DNA from: Linanthus parryae
Taxonomy: Eukaryota; Streptophyta; Magnoliopsida; Ericales; Polemoniaceae
Assembly: GCA_023055425.1 (NCBI GenBank)
Contig: JALGPY010000008.1
Span: 11,875,501 to 11,939,500, forward strand
Length of the DNA: 64,000 nucleotides
Direction: 5' to 3'
Shown: positions 20,706 through 30,182 of the stretch, piece after piece
How positions within the stretch are numbered: the first letter of the stretch is position 1
How the letters are laid out: every line of letters begins with the position of its first letter
The notes under the pieces: generated by a model
Databases searched by the model: none
What the model saw: only the letters and a program-made list of their open reading frames with translations
Told to the model about the DNA's origin: nothing
Translations under genes and position numbers: made by a program

Positions 20706-23049
20706 TTAAAAAGACGGAATCACCCAAATGTGCGAGGAGTACTGATCAAGCGGTCTACTAACTTTGGGGAGAAGCTCAATGGTTTGACTTTCCAAGTTGT
20801 AGATCCCTAAATCCGAGGCCCCATGGGAATTGAACTTGAACACACGTCCTAATCGATAGCACTCTGTAAAATAGATGCAATTGGGCTTGATTTCAGCTGC
20901 TGCAGGAACCGCTGTAGCAGCACTACGACCCACAAAGATTGAAGACCCTCCCAAATGATTGATCTCTCGTAGCTTATTTGTGTGATCAGCGGAATCATAC
21001 TTGTATACTCTAAAGGTGCGAGTCTTGTTGCTCCCATAACAAAACCCAACCCTAACCACTAGAAGCTCGCCAGCGGATTCAACCAGGAAAACTTTTTCTT
21101 CCTTGCGTAGGCGAGATGTTGCATGTCCAACAGCAAGTGATTTGCCGGAGTTTGTATCGCAAAGGAAAAGCTTTAAATTGGTGTCAATTGCATAAAACTG
21201 ATCCTTGTAGTAGATAACATCACAGCAGCCTCCAGAGAGGCTTCTAATATAACTCCAGTCTTTGTTCCCGGGCTTCCAAAAATACAATTGCGAGGCAAAG
21301 GTGACCATTACGACATAGTCATTAGTGAAAGAAGGACTAGCTGACAACACTGCTCGCTTATTCAACCATTCTGACTCACTTGAGGCCGCACGGCTTGGGC
21401 GAGGTAGAGGAATCTGAAGTCGGCTGAGAGGATGTAACAATTCCATGTTACCTTGTGCGTCGGTCGTTATTAACCAGCCCATTGAGCTGATGCATTGTTT
21501 GCGTCTTGCTTCAGGTAGATATACCCTATCGGATCCAAAAAATTAGTTTAGTGGGGGCCTAATTTTCATGGTAAAGCTTAAATTTTAGACTGAACACAAG
21601 AAAATGTTCAAATTAGATGAAAGATACTCCCTCCGTCCTCGTTTAAGCGTTTTGCCAACAAGTTTAAAGCACATCCTTCATCTCTGAAAGATTACCTCAA
21701 CGCTCAATTTGGGACCGGACGGTCTATGTACTAGATTTGCTCACCACAAAATATGAAGGAACGTCGAAACGGATGTCATTTTTTCTAGTTTCATTTTGTT
21801 TACATTATTCCAAAAAATTTAAAAGATACACAATAAATGTGAGTCTAATAAAAACTCACACGCACACATACGCACATTGTGTCTTTAAGGCTAGGACCAT
21901 CTCTAGCTACCTGGAGACCCCGGTCAATTACAATGTCCAAGGCTCTCTTTGTAAAAAAAAACATGTATAACAGAAAATTGCATGTTTTTATAATGAATAT
22001 TAAGAATTACTGTTTTGAACTCGGGACCTAATACATGGGTTTCAAACGCGATACCACTGAGCTAGTACCCATTTAAGTGAATAGAAGATCTTGATTTTGT
22101 TAAATGAAGAACATATTTTCGTTCTGGTTTTTATGCAATAAAGTCTGGAGAGATACAAACATTATAAGTGTAAGCTTATAAGGTAATTATACAATTGGGA
22201 AACATTTGAAAATTCGAGATCAATTTTCACAGAATAAACATGTGAAATGTAGTATACGGTGTGGAACAACATATCTAACCCTCGTTACTGTCGGAAATTG
22301 GGACTTTTCCATTGTTGGAGCCCTAGACAAGCATTTAGGCCAACTAATGGTGAAGATGGCCCTCTTGAAGGATTTTTTTTTAGAATTCCCTCTTTTAAGG
22401 CTTGATCACATCTAACTAGCGTGAGCCATTATATACTTTTAATGGGTGTTAAAATGAAATACCACTCTGATTCTTCCCTTCCCCATCATTTACCTATTTT
22501 GACTCGTATCTAGATCATTTTAACCGGATGATTTGAATCGCAAAACGATACGATTTTTTGATAATTTTTTTCACCCCAACAACTTTTACTCTACACCACC
22601 ATGAAATAAAGTACCAAAAATTACATCATCTAACTATCCAAATCACCCAGTAAGTTAGTGGTAGAAGTCAAGATGATGAGGAAATAAAGAATCAGAGTGG
22701 TATATGAACAACTAATATATGGATTTTAATAAATAAATTAGAAATTGAAAATTTGAGTTGAGGCCTAGCCTTACCTGTGAACCAAGCGTCCCTTGGAGAG
22801 ACTAGCAAATCCCCGATGATCGTTTCCGTCTCCTGCTCGTTTAGCAAGCATGAGCCATGGAACCTGAACCCTAGACGAAGAATTGAAGTTGTCCTTGACA
22901 GCTACACATCTCCATGACCTGCAAACTCCACCGAAAGAGACGAAATCCTCGTACCGATGTACGCGTTCAGCGATCAAAGCCAATAGATCCGGCACTAGTT
23001 CCGCCCAGCCACCACCCATCGACTTGTGTTTTCGGGTGGTAGAGGCCAT
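20706..23049 (-). CDS. F-box/DUF295 protein with one intron, copy B
   Basis: Two exons on the minus strand. Exon 1 (23049-22775, 275 nt) starts MASTTRKHKSMGGGW and holds the F-box (ELVPDLLALIAERV...CRSWRCVAVKDNF). Exon 2 (21525-20706, 820 nt) begins within VYLPEARRKQC and carries DUF295 to HIWVIPSF. The donor GTAAGG and the acceptor GATAG keep the frame, giving 364 residues. It is the duplicate of 14290-16315; small in-frame differences include two residues lost near the LRKEEKVFLVES segment. The 1249-bp intron is longer than its twin's mostly because of a 245-bp MITE. Predicted SCF substrate receptor. Confidence 0.83.
21628..21742. mobile_element. Possible Stowaway-like MITE relic in the intron
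   Basis: ACTCCCTCCGTCC at 21630 matches the common plant Stowaway terminus. A degraded counterpart, GGGACCGGACGG, lies near 21711. The sister intron has the same block in a more eroded form. Boundaries are tentative. Confidence 0.35.
22459..22703. mobile_element. Foldback MITE in the intron
   Basis: Inverted termini ATACCACTCTGATTCTT / AAGAATCAGAGTGGTAT are flanked by ATGAA on both sides (22454-22458 and 22704-22708). The sister intron (about 15950) lacks the element. The internal GGATGATTTG...TTTTACTCTAC motifs are shared with 56342-56602 and 43650-43870, which defines a local family. Confidence 0.75.
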
Positions 23050-23318
23050 CTCGTCGTGTTCTCTTAGCTGATCACAAAAGTGTGAGATTATACGGAGACC
23101 CTTAAACCCCTGCAGGCATGTACAGTTTTATAAGAGTCACCTACCCTGCTGCTGCTACTCGTCCCTTTAAATTTCAATTTCTTTCAGAGAGAACCCCAAA
23201 GTTTATCACAGAAGTACCTCTGTTTTGTGAGAGTGTTGCAGAGAGTCCCATTTAATTAAGTTGTACGGTTTAGTGTTTGATTCGTGAAGCCTTAATTTGA
23301 ACTAACGGATCAAAATAA

Positions 23319-23766
23319 GGGTGAGTTTGGGAATGCTTTTACTGTCAGCACAGCTGCTTTCCGGCAGCCGAAACAGTTCTAGTGTGTATAGTAAAAATAA
23401 AATTTTGGCTTTTTTCGGACAGTTTCTCCTGTCCCATAGCAGTTCTCAGGAAGCAAGGGAGGAGATGCTTTTCCAGAAAGTGTTTTTGATTAATTTATCT
23501 ACAACCGATTTTAACCTTGCAATTTTTTAAAATATCAATAGTTATCTTTTCAAAAATGACACGTGTCATATACTTTTGTCATTTTACCCTCTCACAGCAA
23601 CTTCACAGTTGATTTGACCAAACAAAAAATTACTATATCAATATTTCACAACAGCTTTTACGTAATATTTACCAAACAACATTTTATCACGAATTCACAG
23701 CAGTTTTTCCACAGTGTTTTCACACAGCAGCTTTCTAGCACCGCCACAGCATTCCCAAACTAGCCC
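23319..23766. mobile_element. PIF/Harbinger-type MITE
   Basis: Termini GGGTGAGTTTGGGAATGCT / AGCATTCCCAAACTAGCCC are flanked by TAA (23316-23318 and 23767-23769). The paralogous site near 16768 is empty with a single TAA. It is non-coding. Confidence 0.85.
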
Positions 23767-24199
23767 TAAATCTATTTCTCGAATCTCCCAAAATCGATAA
23801 AGATGCTGATTTGGAGACGCCCCTTTATTTTGTCGGATAAGCTTTGTTATGATATAGGATAAATGACACTAAACCTATATGTACCAGTTCCAACACTAAG
23901 CTTTGCGAGTGTTGAACCATGAAGCCTTAGTTGAACCAATTTAACAAAATATACGTCTCGACGTACCACTCTCAACCGTATCTCTTTCTATAGTTTTCAT
24001 CTATCGGTTACAGTCTTACATAGTACAATTTTAGATTTCAATAAATATTAAGCAACAAGTACGATGATTTCGAGGACATATTCCAAAAGCGTTACAGTAT
24101 TTGTACAATTCCATTATCTAAGGATCACAATGGTGAGCCTCCAGCTTTAGAAAAAGCAATCACAACATACAGGATGAATATAACAATTGGTCTTTTTCA

Positions 24200-25120
24200 G
24201 AGTTCGGGATAGCCACCACGAAGTACACTGATCCTATGTGCATATCAATCTGTATAGCTGTTGCTCAAATATAGGCAATTGGGATCGTTTCTGCCACGGC
24301 AGCACCAGCAACACAATAGAAGTAGGAACAGAGACTGAACACCATCCCAAGTCATAAGTCCCATATAGGGATTGCAACGGGTCGAATCCGGATCGGATCA
24401 ACCTCTTCCCGATCTAGATCCAACCAGGAGGAGTGGGATACAGATCCAGACTGGATCGTCATCGGATTTGGATCGAATCGGGTTTCATTAAGCTGACCCA
24501 AATCCGGTCACGCGATCCATATAGTATGTGGTAGGAATTGATCTGGCTCAGAGCCGGTTCGGGTTTGCAACAAAACGTAAAAAAAAAAAATACATTAAAA
24601 AAAACATTATTGCCCCCACTCTGAGCCATGCTTTGTAAGTTAAGAAACCTAAAACACGAAAGAAAAAGTATTGTTAATTAGGGTTACTGTTGTATTCATC
24701 TTTGTAGTGTAACTGAGATGGAAATAGGGATACATTGTAAAGCATATATACGTCGGATCGGATCAAATTCAAATACAGATCTGAATCCGAGGGGGTCTGG
24801 ATTTCTAGATCCAAATCCGATCCATTTTGAATTGAATTTGATCGTATTCGGACATGATCCATTCGGTTCGGATTGCTCGGACCTCGGATCGCCCGGACCG
24901 TATTTCCATCCCTAATCCCATATGTATTTACTAATCAGACAGAGTGGGTAGAATGACGAAATTGGGATGATCAAATTCCAAGTCAGTCGTGTGATAGCTC
25001 GTATTAACAGCTAGTAAAGTATACCAAATTTGACCAAGTATGAATGTCTGATCGTCACAGCTTGGGTATCTCCGAAGGGCAAGGTAAGAACCACCTGAGC
25101 CTAGGCTGATCATCAGCAGG
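24200..25120 (-). pseudogene. F-box/DUF295 relic interrupted by a hAT element
   Basis: Minus-strand remnants of the DUF295 domain. Near 25050-25113 the frame reads LMISLGSGG followed by YLALRR (compare LMVILG...FWKPG in intact genes). Then comes a TDLEFDHPNF segment like the VTELDFDHPEYD of the 63-kb pseudogene, and a C-terminal part at 24200-24350. The hAT element at 24366-24914 separates them. It is not translatable as one protein. Confidence 0.65.
24366..24914. mobile_element. hAT MITE, GGATC-rich, copy 1
   Basis: It begins TAGGGATTGCAACGGG and ends TATTTCCATCCCTA, with 8-bp flanks GTCCCATA (24358-24365) and ATCCCATA (24915-24922), matching 7 of 8. Both arms are rich in GGATC / GATCC words (GGATCGGATC, GATCTAGATC), probable subterminal transposase-binding repeats. 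The duplicate copy is at 26949-27483. Confidence 0.8.
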
Positions 25121-25194
25121 CATAGTCAAGACTCAGAGGACCCTGATCAGAGTATATAAACAAAATAAAAGCTAAACGTTAAGAACTTTGTTCC

Positions 25195-26430
25195 TTGAAA
25201 AGAGAAGCCAGTCCAATAACAACTTTCCCTTGCAGGCTCCAGTTTATAACAGCACCCTACAGCAAGATTCAACTGTATAATGGCCTTCCTCTCTTGCCCT
25301 TACAAGAAATCGTGTCAGGGGTTAACGCCTCAGGAAGTCTGATGGCAAGAATATCATCTACTAACTATCTTCTTCAAGAGCTCCAAGTTCCAATTCTAAC
25401 ATGCCTCATGAATCAAAACAAAGTCTGCAAGTTTAACCTGAGTGCTGAAGGTATCTTTAAGAGTAAAGCGACAAACGCCTCAATTGCTAACCAAAGAACG
25501 GATTCCTGAGGAGAGTCTGATTGGATTTGGATCAGGAAAATGCCTGAACAAATAAATACGCTGTCAAGTTTGCATACCATGACAAACTCCTGACCAGTTT
25601 GAATGGTGTTACAAAATGCTCCCCGAGAGCCCCCAAATATGAAGATGCTGGACTCAGGTGAAGAACATACTGCACATTTTTTGGAAATTTGCCTTCATAT
25701 AACTGATTATGAGCTTATCGAAGTGATGCACTTGCAAGAGTGGATAAAAATATTAGAAGATGAAGCCCAATGAAGTCTTTGGCGGCGAGCATCACAGCTC
25801 TGATACCATGAAAACCTAGAATGATTTCTAGGGTTTTGTCAAAGAGAGAAGAACAGACGAAGAAGATGAAGAAGGATTAATGAACCTTACTTAATTACTG
25901 ATGAATGAATCTCGGAATAAATACAAGATAGTGAACGGTCAGATAAATGACCGTTCCATTAACCTAAGAGATAATATGACTAATACCACTAGAGTTTGAT
26001 ACATGTTACACTTTGGTCCTTCTGGAATCATCTATAGATATAATGGGCTTGACTCTTCCTTAGGCCATCAATTGATATACGAGAAACTGTGTTGGGCTTT
26101 AGCTAGCTGGCCCAAAGACTTCATTGGGCTTCATTTTCTAATAAAAAAGGGGATGCTAAAATGAAAAAAAAAAAGCAGGGAGATTTGTCTCAGAGTGATT
26201 GTTTCATGTCCCTGGTTTGGCGGTTGGGGAAAAGCAGAAAATGAAAAGACACTTAATAACCATACGGGGAGTTAAAGAATTATCTATTTGAGGCTAGACC
26301 TAGCCAGAGAAATCAAATCACCATCTTTATGGCAATTCAAATCTTCCCTTACATTCTATCCTAATTTAATCGGTTTGTCCATCTAGCTTAATGCTGATGG
26401 AAGTGCTAGGAAGGAAGTCTCAGCAGAAGG
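25195..26430 (+). pseudogene. LINE ORF2 relic (zf-RVT and RNase H), copy in duplication unit A
   Basis: The plus-strand sequence encodes decayed LINE ORF2 C-terminal segments. They are KVCKFNLSAEGIFKSK and then WIWIRKMPEQI and DKLLTSLNGVTKC (zf-RVT region) and, after an inserted element, LNADGSARKEVSAEGEIG (the RNase H DGS motif, about 26390-26440). Frames change and stops occur. It lies antisense to, and upstream of, the F-box relic and was copied with it. Confidence 0.62.
25751..26143 (-). mobile_element. 393-bp element with long inverted termini and a Copia-type primer-binding site
   Basis: The termini form a 32-bp inverted repeat with one mismatch (left TATTAGAAGATGAAGCCC..., right ...GGGCTTCATTTTCTAATA). 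The flanks are AAAAA on both sides (25746-25750 and 26144-26148). The duplicate block at about 28364 lacks it and has a single AAAAA. On the minus strand TGGTATCAGAGC (25808-25797), the Copia primer-binding site, follows a segment ending in TTTTCA, as after a 5' LTR. Inverted termini and a retroviral-type priming site do not normally go together. It may be an LTR element rearranged into inverted form. Confidence 0.7.
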
Positions 26431-26441
26431 AGAGATAGGTT

Positions 26442-26549
26442 GCCGATGTACGCGTTCAGCGATCAAAGTCAATAGATCCGGCACTACTTCCGCCCAGCCA
26501 CCACCCATCGACTTGCGTTTTCCGGTGGTAGAGGCCATCTCGTCGTGTT
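26442..26549 (-). pseudogene. 5' fragment of a two-exon-type F-box gene
   Basis: The minus-strand start MAST-x-GKRKSMGGGWAE and the first half of the F-box through LIAERVHR match exon 1 of the gene at 20706-23049. Similarity stops at 26442, where LINE relic sequence is joined. This is the junction of a second tandem duplication (unit A about 22956-26441, unit B from 26442). Confidence 0.75.
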
Positions 26550-26948
26550 TTCTTAGCTGATCACAAAACCCACAGTTTCACCGAGATCCTCCTTCAAGCG
26601 CTGCGCATGTTGTTTATATTGAGAAATTTCAATTTGTTTCAGAGAGACCCCAAAGTTTACACTGAATACCATAAGTACCTCTGTTTTGTTGAAGTGTTGC
26701 AGAGAATCCCATTTACCAGTATATGTCCCAGCTCTTTCTTCCCAATTTGACTTTTGACACTATTCACTTGGTCACCACGAAATATAGGCCACCAGTCCAC
26801 CACGAAATACACTGATCCTACTGCATATCAATCTGAATAGCCGTTGCTGAAATATAGGCAATTGGGATCGTTTCTGCCACGGCAGCACCTACAACACAAC
26901 AGAAGTAGGAACAGAGACGGAACACCCTCCCAAGTCATAATTCCCATA

Positions 26949-27483
26949 CAGCGATGTCAACGGGTTGGATCCGGATTGGATCAACCTCTTCCCGATCTAG
27001 ATCCGATCAGGAGAAGTGGGATCCAGATCCAGACCGGATCTGTTCGGATCATCATCGGTTTGGATCGAATCGGGTTTCATTAAGCTGCCCTAAATTCGGT
27101 CCAGAGATCCATATGATATGTGGTTGGAACGGATCCGGTTCAGGTTTGCAACAAAACGTAAAAAATACATTAATGAAAAACAATATTGCCTCTTCTGAAA
27201 CATGTTCGTAAGTTAAGAAACCTAAAACACAAAAGACGATGTTTTGTAAATTAGGGTTATTGTTGTATTCTTCTTGGTAGTGTAAGTGAGTTGGAAATAG
27301 GGATATATTTGTAAATAATATATACGTCGGATCGGAACAGATCCAAATCCGGATCCGAATCCGACCGGATCTGGCTTTCTATATCCAAACCCGATCCATT
27401 TCGAATTGGATCGTACTTGGACAAGATCCATTCGGTTTGGATTGGTCGGACCTCCGATCGCTCGGACCGTATTTCCATCCCTA
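26949..27483. mobile_element. hAT MITE, GGATC-rich, copy 2
   Basis: Same family and same insertion site as 24366-24914, so inherited through duplication. Flanks TTCCCATA and ATCTCATA are the eroded 8-bp target duplication. The left terminus has mutated to CAGCGATG. Confidence 0.75.
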
Positions 27484-27529
27484 ATCTCATATGTATTGAC
27501 TAATCTGAGAGAGTAGGTAGAATAACAAT

Positions 27530-27560
27530 ATTTCCATCCCTAATCTCATATGTATTGATC
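27530..27560. repeat. Short templated duplication of the hAT right border
   Basis: About 30 bp (TATTTCCATCCCTAATCTCA and following) repeat 27471-27500, 59 bp away, and replace the sequence present in the other copy (about 24960-24985). This looks like filler DNA from template switching. Confidence 0.7.
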
Positions 27561-27879
27561 CAAGTCAGTCGCGTGATAACTCGTATTAAATGCTCGTAAG
27601 GAATACCAAATTTGACCAAGTATGAATGTCTGATCGACACAGCTTGGGTATCTCTGAAGGGCAAGGTAAGAACCTGATCCTAGGCTGATCATCAGCAGGA
27701 CATAGTCAAGACTCAGAGGACCCAAATCGGAGTATATAAACAATATAAAAGCTGAACGGTAAGACCATTGTTCCTTCAAAAAAGAAGCCAACAGACTATC
27801 CCTTGCAGGCTGCAGCTTATAAAATATCCAGGGAAAAAGCTCCAAGTCCTTGATTTTTTGTAACAACCTACAGCAAGAT

Positions 27880-28850
27880 TCAAATGAATATTGTCCTTCC
27901 TCTCTTTCCCTTACAAAAAGTTGTGTCGGGTTAACGCCTCCGGAAGTCTGATGGCAAGAATATCATCTGCTAACTGTCTTCTTCAAGAGCTCCAAGTTCC
28001 AATTCTAACATCCCTCATAAATCAAAACAAAGTCTGCAAGTTTAACGTGAGTGCTGAAGGTATCTTTAAGAGTAAAAGCGACCAATACCTCAATTGCTAA
28101 CTAAAGAACGGATTTATGAGGAGAGTTTGATTGGATTTGGATCAGGAAAATGCATGCCTGATCAAATAAATATGTTATCAAGTTTGCATACCATGAAAAA
28201 CTCCTGACCAGTTTGAATGGTGTTACAAAATGCTCCCCAACAGGCCCCAAATATGAAAGATGCTAGACTCGGGTGGAGAACATACTGCACATTTTGGAAA
28301 TCTACCTTCATATAACTCTGATTATGAGCTTATCGAAATGATGCACTTGCAAGAGTGGATAAAAAGGGGATGCTGCTAAAAGGAGAAAAAGAACAGGTAG
28401 ATTTGTCTCAAAGTGATTGTTTCATGGCCCTGGGTTTGGTGGGTGGGGAAAAGCAGAAAATGAAAAGACATTTTAATAGCCATATGGGGAGTTAAAGAAT
28501 TATGAATTATCTATGAGCCTAGACCTAGCCAGAGAAATCAAATCAAACATCTTTATGGCTATAGAAATCTCTTCCCACACATTCTATTCTAACTTAATTG
28601 CTTTGTCCATCAAGCTTAATGGTGATGAGAAGTGCTAGGAAGGAAGTCTCAGAAGAAGGAGAGATAGGTTGCTTGATAATCAGAAATGAAAAATGCGAAT
28701 GGTCGAAGCCTGAAGGGGTTCACAGAAGCTGCACAAACCAAAAATCCAACCAAAGCTGAACTGGAGGCTATTTCTATTTCAGTTGCAGCGAGTGACGATA
28801 AGATAATAACAAAGAAAGAGGCTACAAATACAATTAATTCTAACTGAAAA
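27880..28850 (+). pseudogene. LINE ORF2 relic (zf-RVT and RNase H), copy in unit B
   Basis: Same relic as 25195-26430 but without the 393-bp insertion, and longer at its 3' end. The final stretch 28685-28848 is open and reads like the second half of an RVT_3 RNase H domain (LKGFTEAAQTKNPTKAELEA...), ending in a stop at 28846-28848. Confidence 0.62.
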
Positions 28851-29368
28851 GCTGCAAAGTACTTCCTTCCCTTTACGATCTTTGAAAAGATGGATGATCA
28901 CTCATCAGAAGCACGCTGGCTCGAAAGCTAGAGCTTGTTCTCCTACGGTTCTTTCCTATCAACATTTTGGCTCTTCTGGTTATGTAAGTAAGGGCAAAAA
29001 CTTTGGTGCGTCCGGAAGTAACCGGCAGCCGGTACTTCCCGGTTATTACGAAAATACCCGCTAGCGGACAAAAAATATGGTCCCTCGAGGGAATCTTTTT
29101 TGACCTAGATAACATTTATAAGGCATCCGAAAACAAAATTTCCAGAAAGATAACAATTAGACAATATTAATACGAACGCAGAAAACAAATGATATAACCC
29201 AGATAACCAGTAGAAATAAAAAGATAACACTCATTGATAAAAGAACAGTGAAACCAAATAATCAAAGTTAAACATCAACGATCAGCAGAAGTGAGCTTAA
29301 TATGAAATTAATACGATACAAATGACTAAATGGCCTAAACAGAATAATTTCACATAGGTATAGTTAAG

Positions 29369-29580
29369 TTTTCGAAACATGCTCGCCTTTTTCCAGTCTC
29401 TTACGGATTGTAGTTACTATCTCCTGCCGTTTTGGGAGTTCTTGAGGAAAACACGTGTTGAGAAACTCGTCTTCCCAGCATATATACTTGCATTGACGAC
29501 CTATACCTTTTGTTCAAGTTGCGTCCATCGTTTTCGGCGTATGTGCGGTTCGAATAAGCGGGTTACGGCTACAATAACAA
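29369..29580 (-). pseudogene. Decayed GRF-type zinc-finger gene in the MULE
   Basis: Minus-strand frames read in succession NPLIRTAHT, then AENDGRNLNKRY, then GIGRQCKYICWEDEF and KRQEIVTTIRKRLEKGEHV before a stop. This order resembles the plant GRF zinc finger (C-x-C-G...RTA...N-x-G-R...C...F-x-W) with its following basic coiled coil, broken by frameshifts. GRF-like small proteins are common passengers of plant transposons. The match is by eye and partial. Confidence 0.42.
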
Positions 29581-29597
29581 AGCTCAAGCCTACACCA

Positions 29598-29629
29598 CCT
29601 ACACCATAACTTGCTTGTTATGGTGTAGG
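29598..29629. other. Perfect 13-bp stem, 6-nt loop hairpin
   Basis: CCTACACCATAAC, loop TTGCTT, GTTATGGTGTAGG. A further AAGCCTACACC / GGTGTAGGCTT pairing overlaps it. It lies near the left end of the MULE, and its function is unknown. Confidence 0.6.
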
Positions 29630-29639
29630 CTTGGGCTTT

Positions 29640-30182
29640 AGTGGGAGTGTTGTGTTGTGTGGTTGTAGAGTTGAAACTATGTTGAGACATTGTTGAGGGA
29701 AGGAAGAATAGAAGAGGTAAGGGTGAGAGAAGAAAATAATCTCTGAATGGGAGTGAATGGGTAGGTGTATGTATTTGAAGTGGTTGGTGAGCTAGAAATA
29801 AAAGAAGAAACTTGGTGGTTGGGAGTTAGTTGGCAATAAATGTCCAGATAGCATTCTCAGCCAACAGGGATAACAATTGTAAAAGTAAGGAAAATATTTG
29901 TTAGCTACACAATGTGCATTTATGAATTTAATGTGGGTAGATGGGCTCCTTGGTCTTTCACTCAATGAGAACTGGTAGTTGAGAGTTAGAAGGCTATAAA
30001 TGCCCAGATAAAAATTGTTACATAACAAAAAGTTCTAGAAGATAAAAATTTCTGATAAAAAGATCAACAAAACACAACAATCAAAATGATCATAACCTCC
30101 CCATCAAACCAGAATACTACAAATGTTCAAACAAACATAACAAATCAAACATTGTTTCAGACATGACAACAAATAATTAGAT
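29640..30182. other. Non-coding stretch between the GRF relic and the Ulp1 gene
   Basis: No gene is visible. Two imperfect repeats of TTGGGAGTTAGTTGGCAATAAATG / TTGAGAGTTAGAAGGCTATAAATG occur at about 29818 and 29980, each followed by GTCCAGATA or CCCAGATA. Confidence 0.45.

Larger units (their letters stand above)
16959..23963. repeat. Tandem duplication, unit 2 (about 7.0 kb)
   Basis: Direct repeat of 9960-16958. Differences gained after duplication in this unit are two foldback elements (17201-17899), a hAT-like insert with a solo LTR (18549-19294), an intronic MITE (22459) and a Harbinger-type MITE (23319). Unit 1 instead gained elements at 10690, 11423 and 12213. Confidence 0.75.
26750..27760 (-). 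pseudogene. F-box/DUF295 relic interrupted by a hAT element, second copy
   Basis: Duplicate of the relic at 24200-25120. The minus-strand segment SLDYVLLMISLGSGSY near 27690 corresponds to the family's TDDYVLMVILG block, and the segment beyond the hAT insertion corresponds to the C-terminal part. It is not translatable as a whole. Confidence 0.62.

Noticed and set aside
28885..28992. Coding similarity in the left flank of the MULE
   Set aside because: It is the conserved non-coding 3' flank of F-box genes, also found at 8650-8760.
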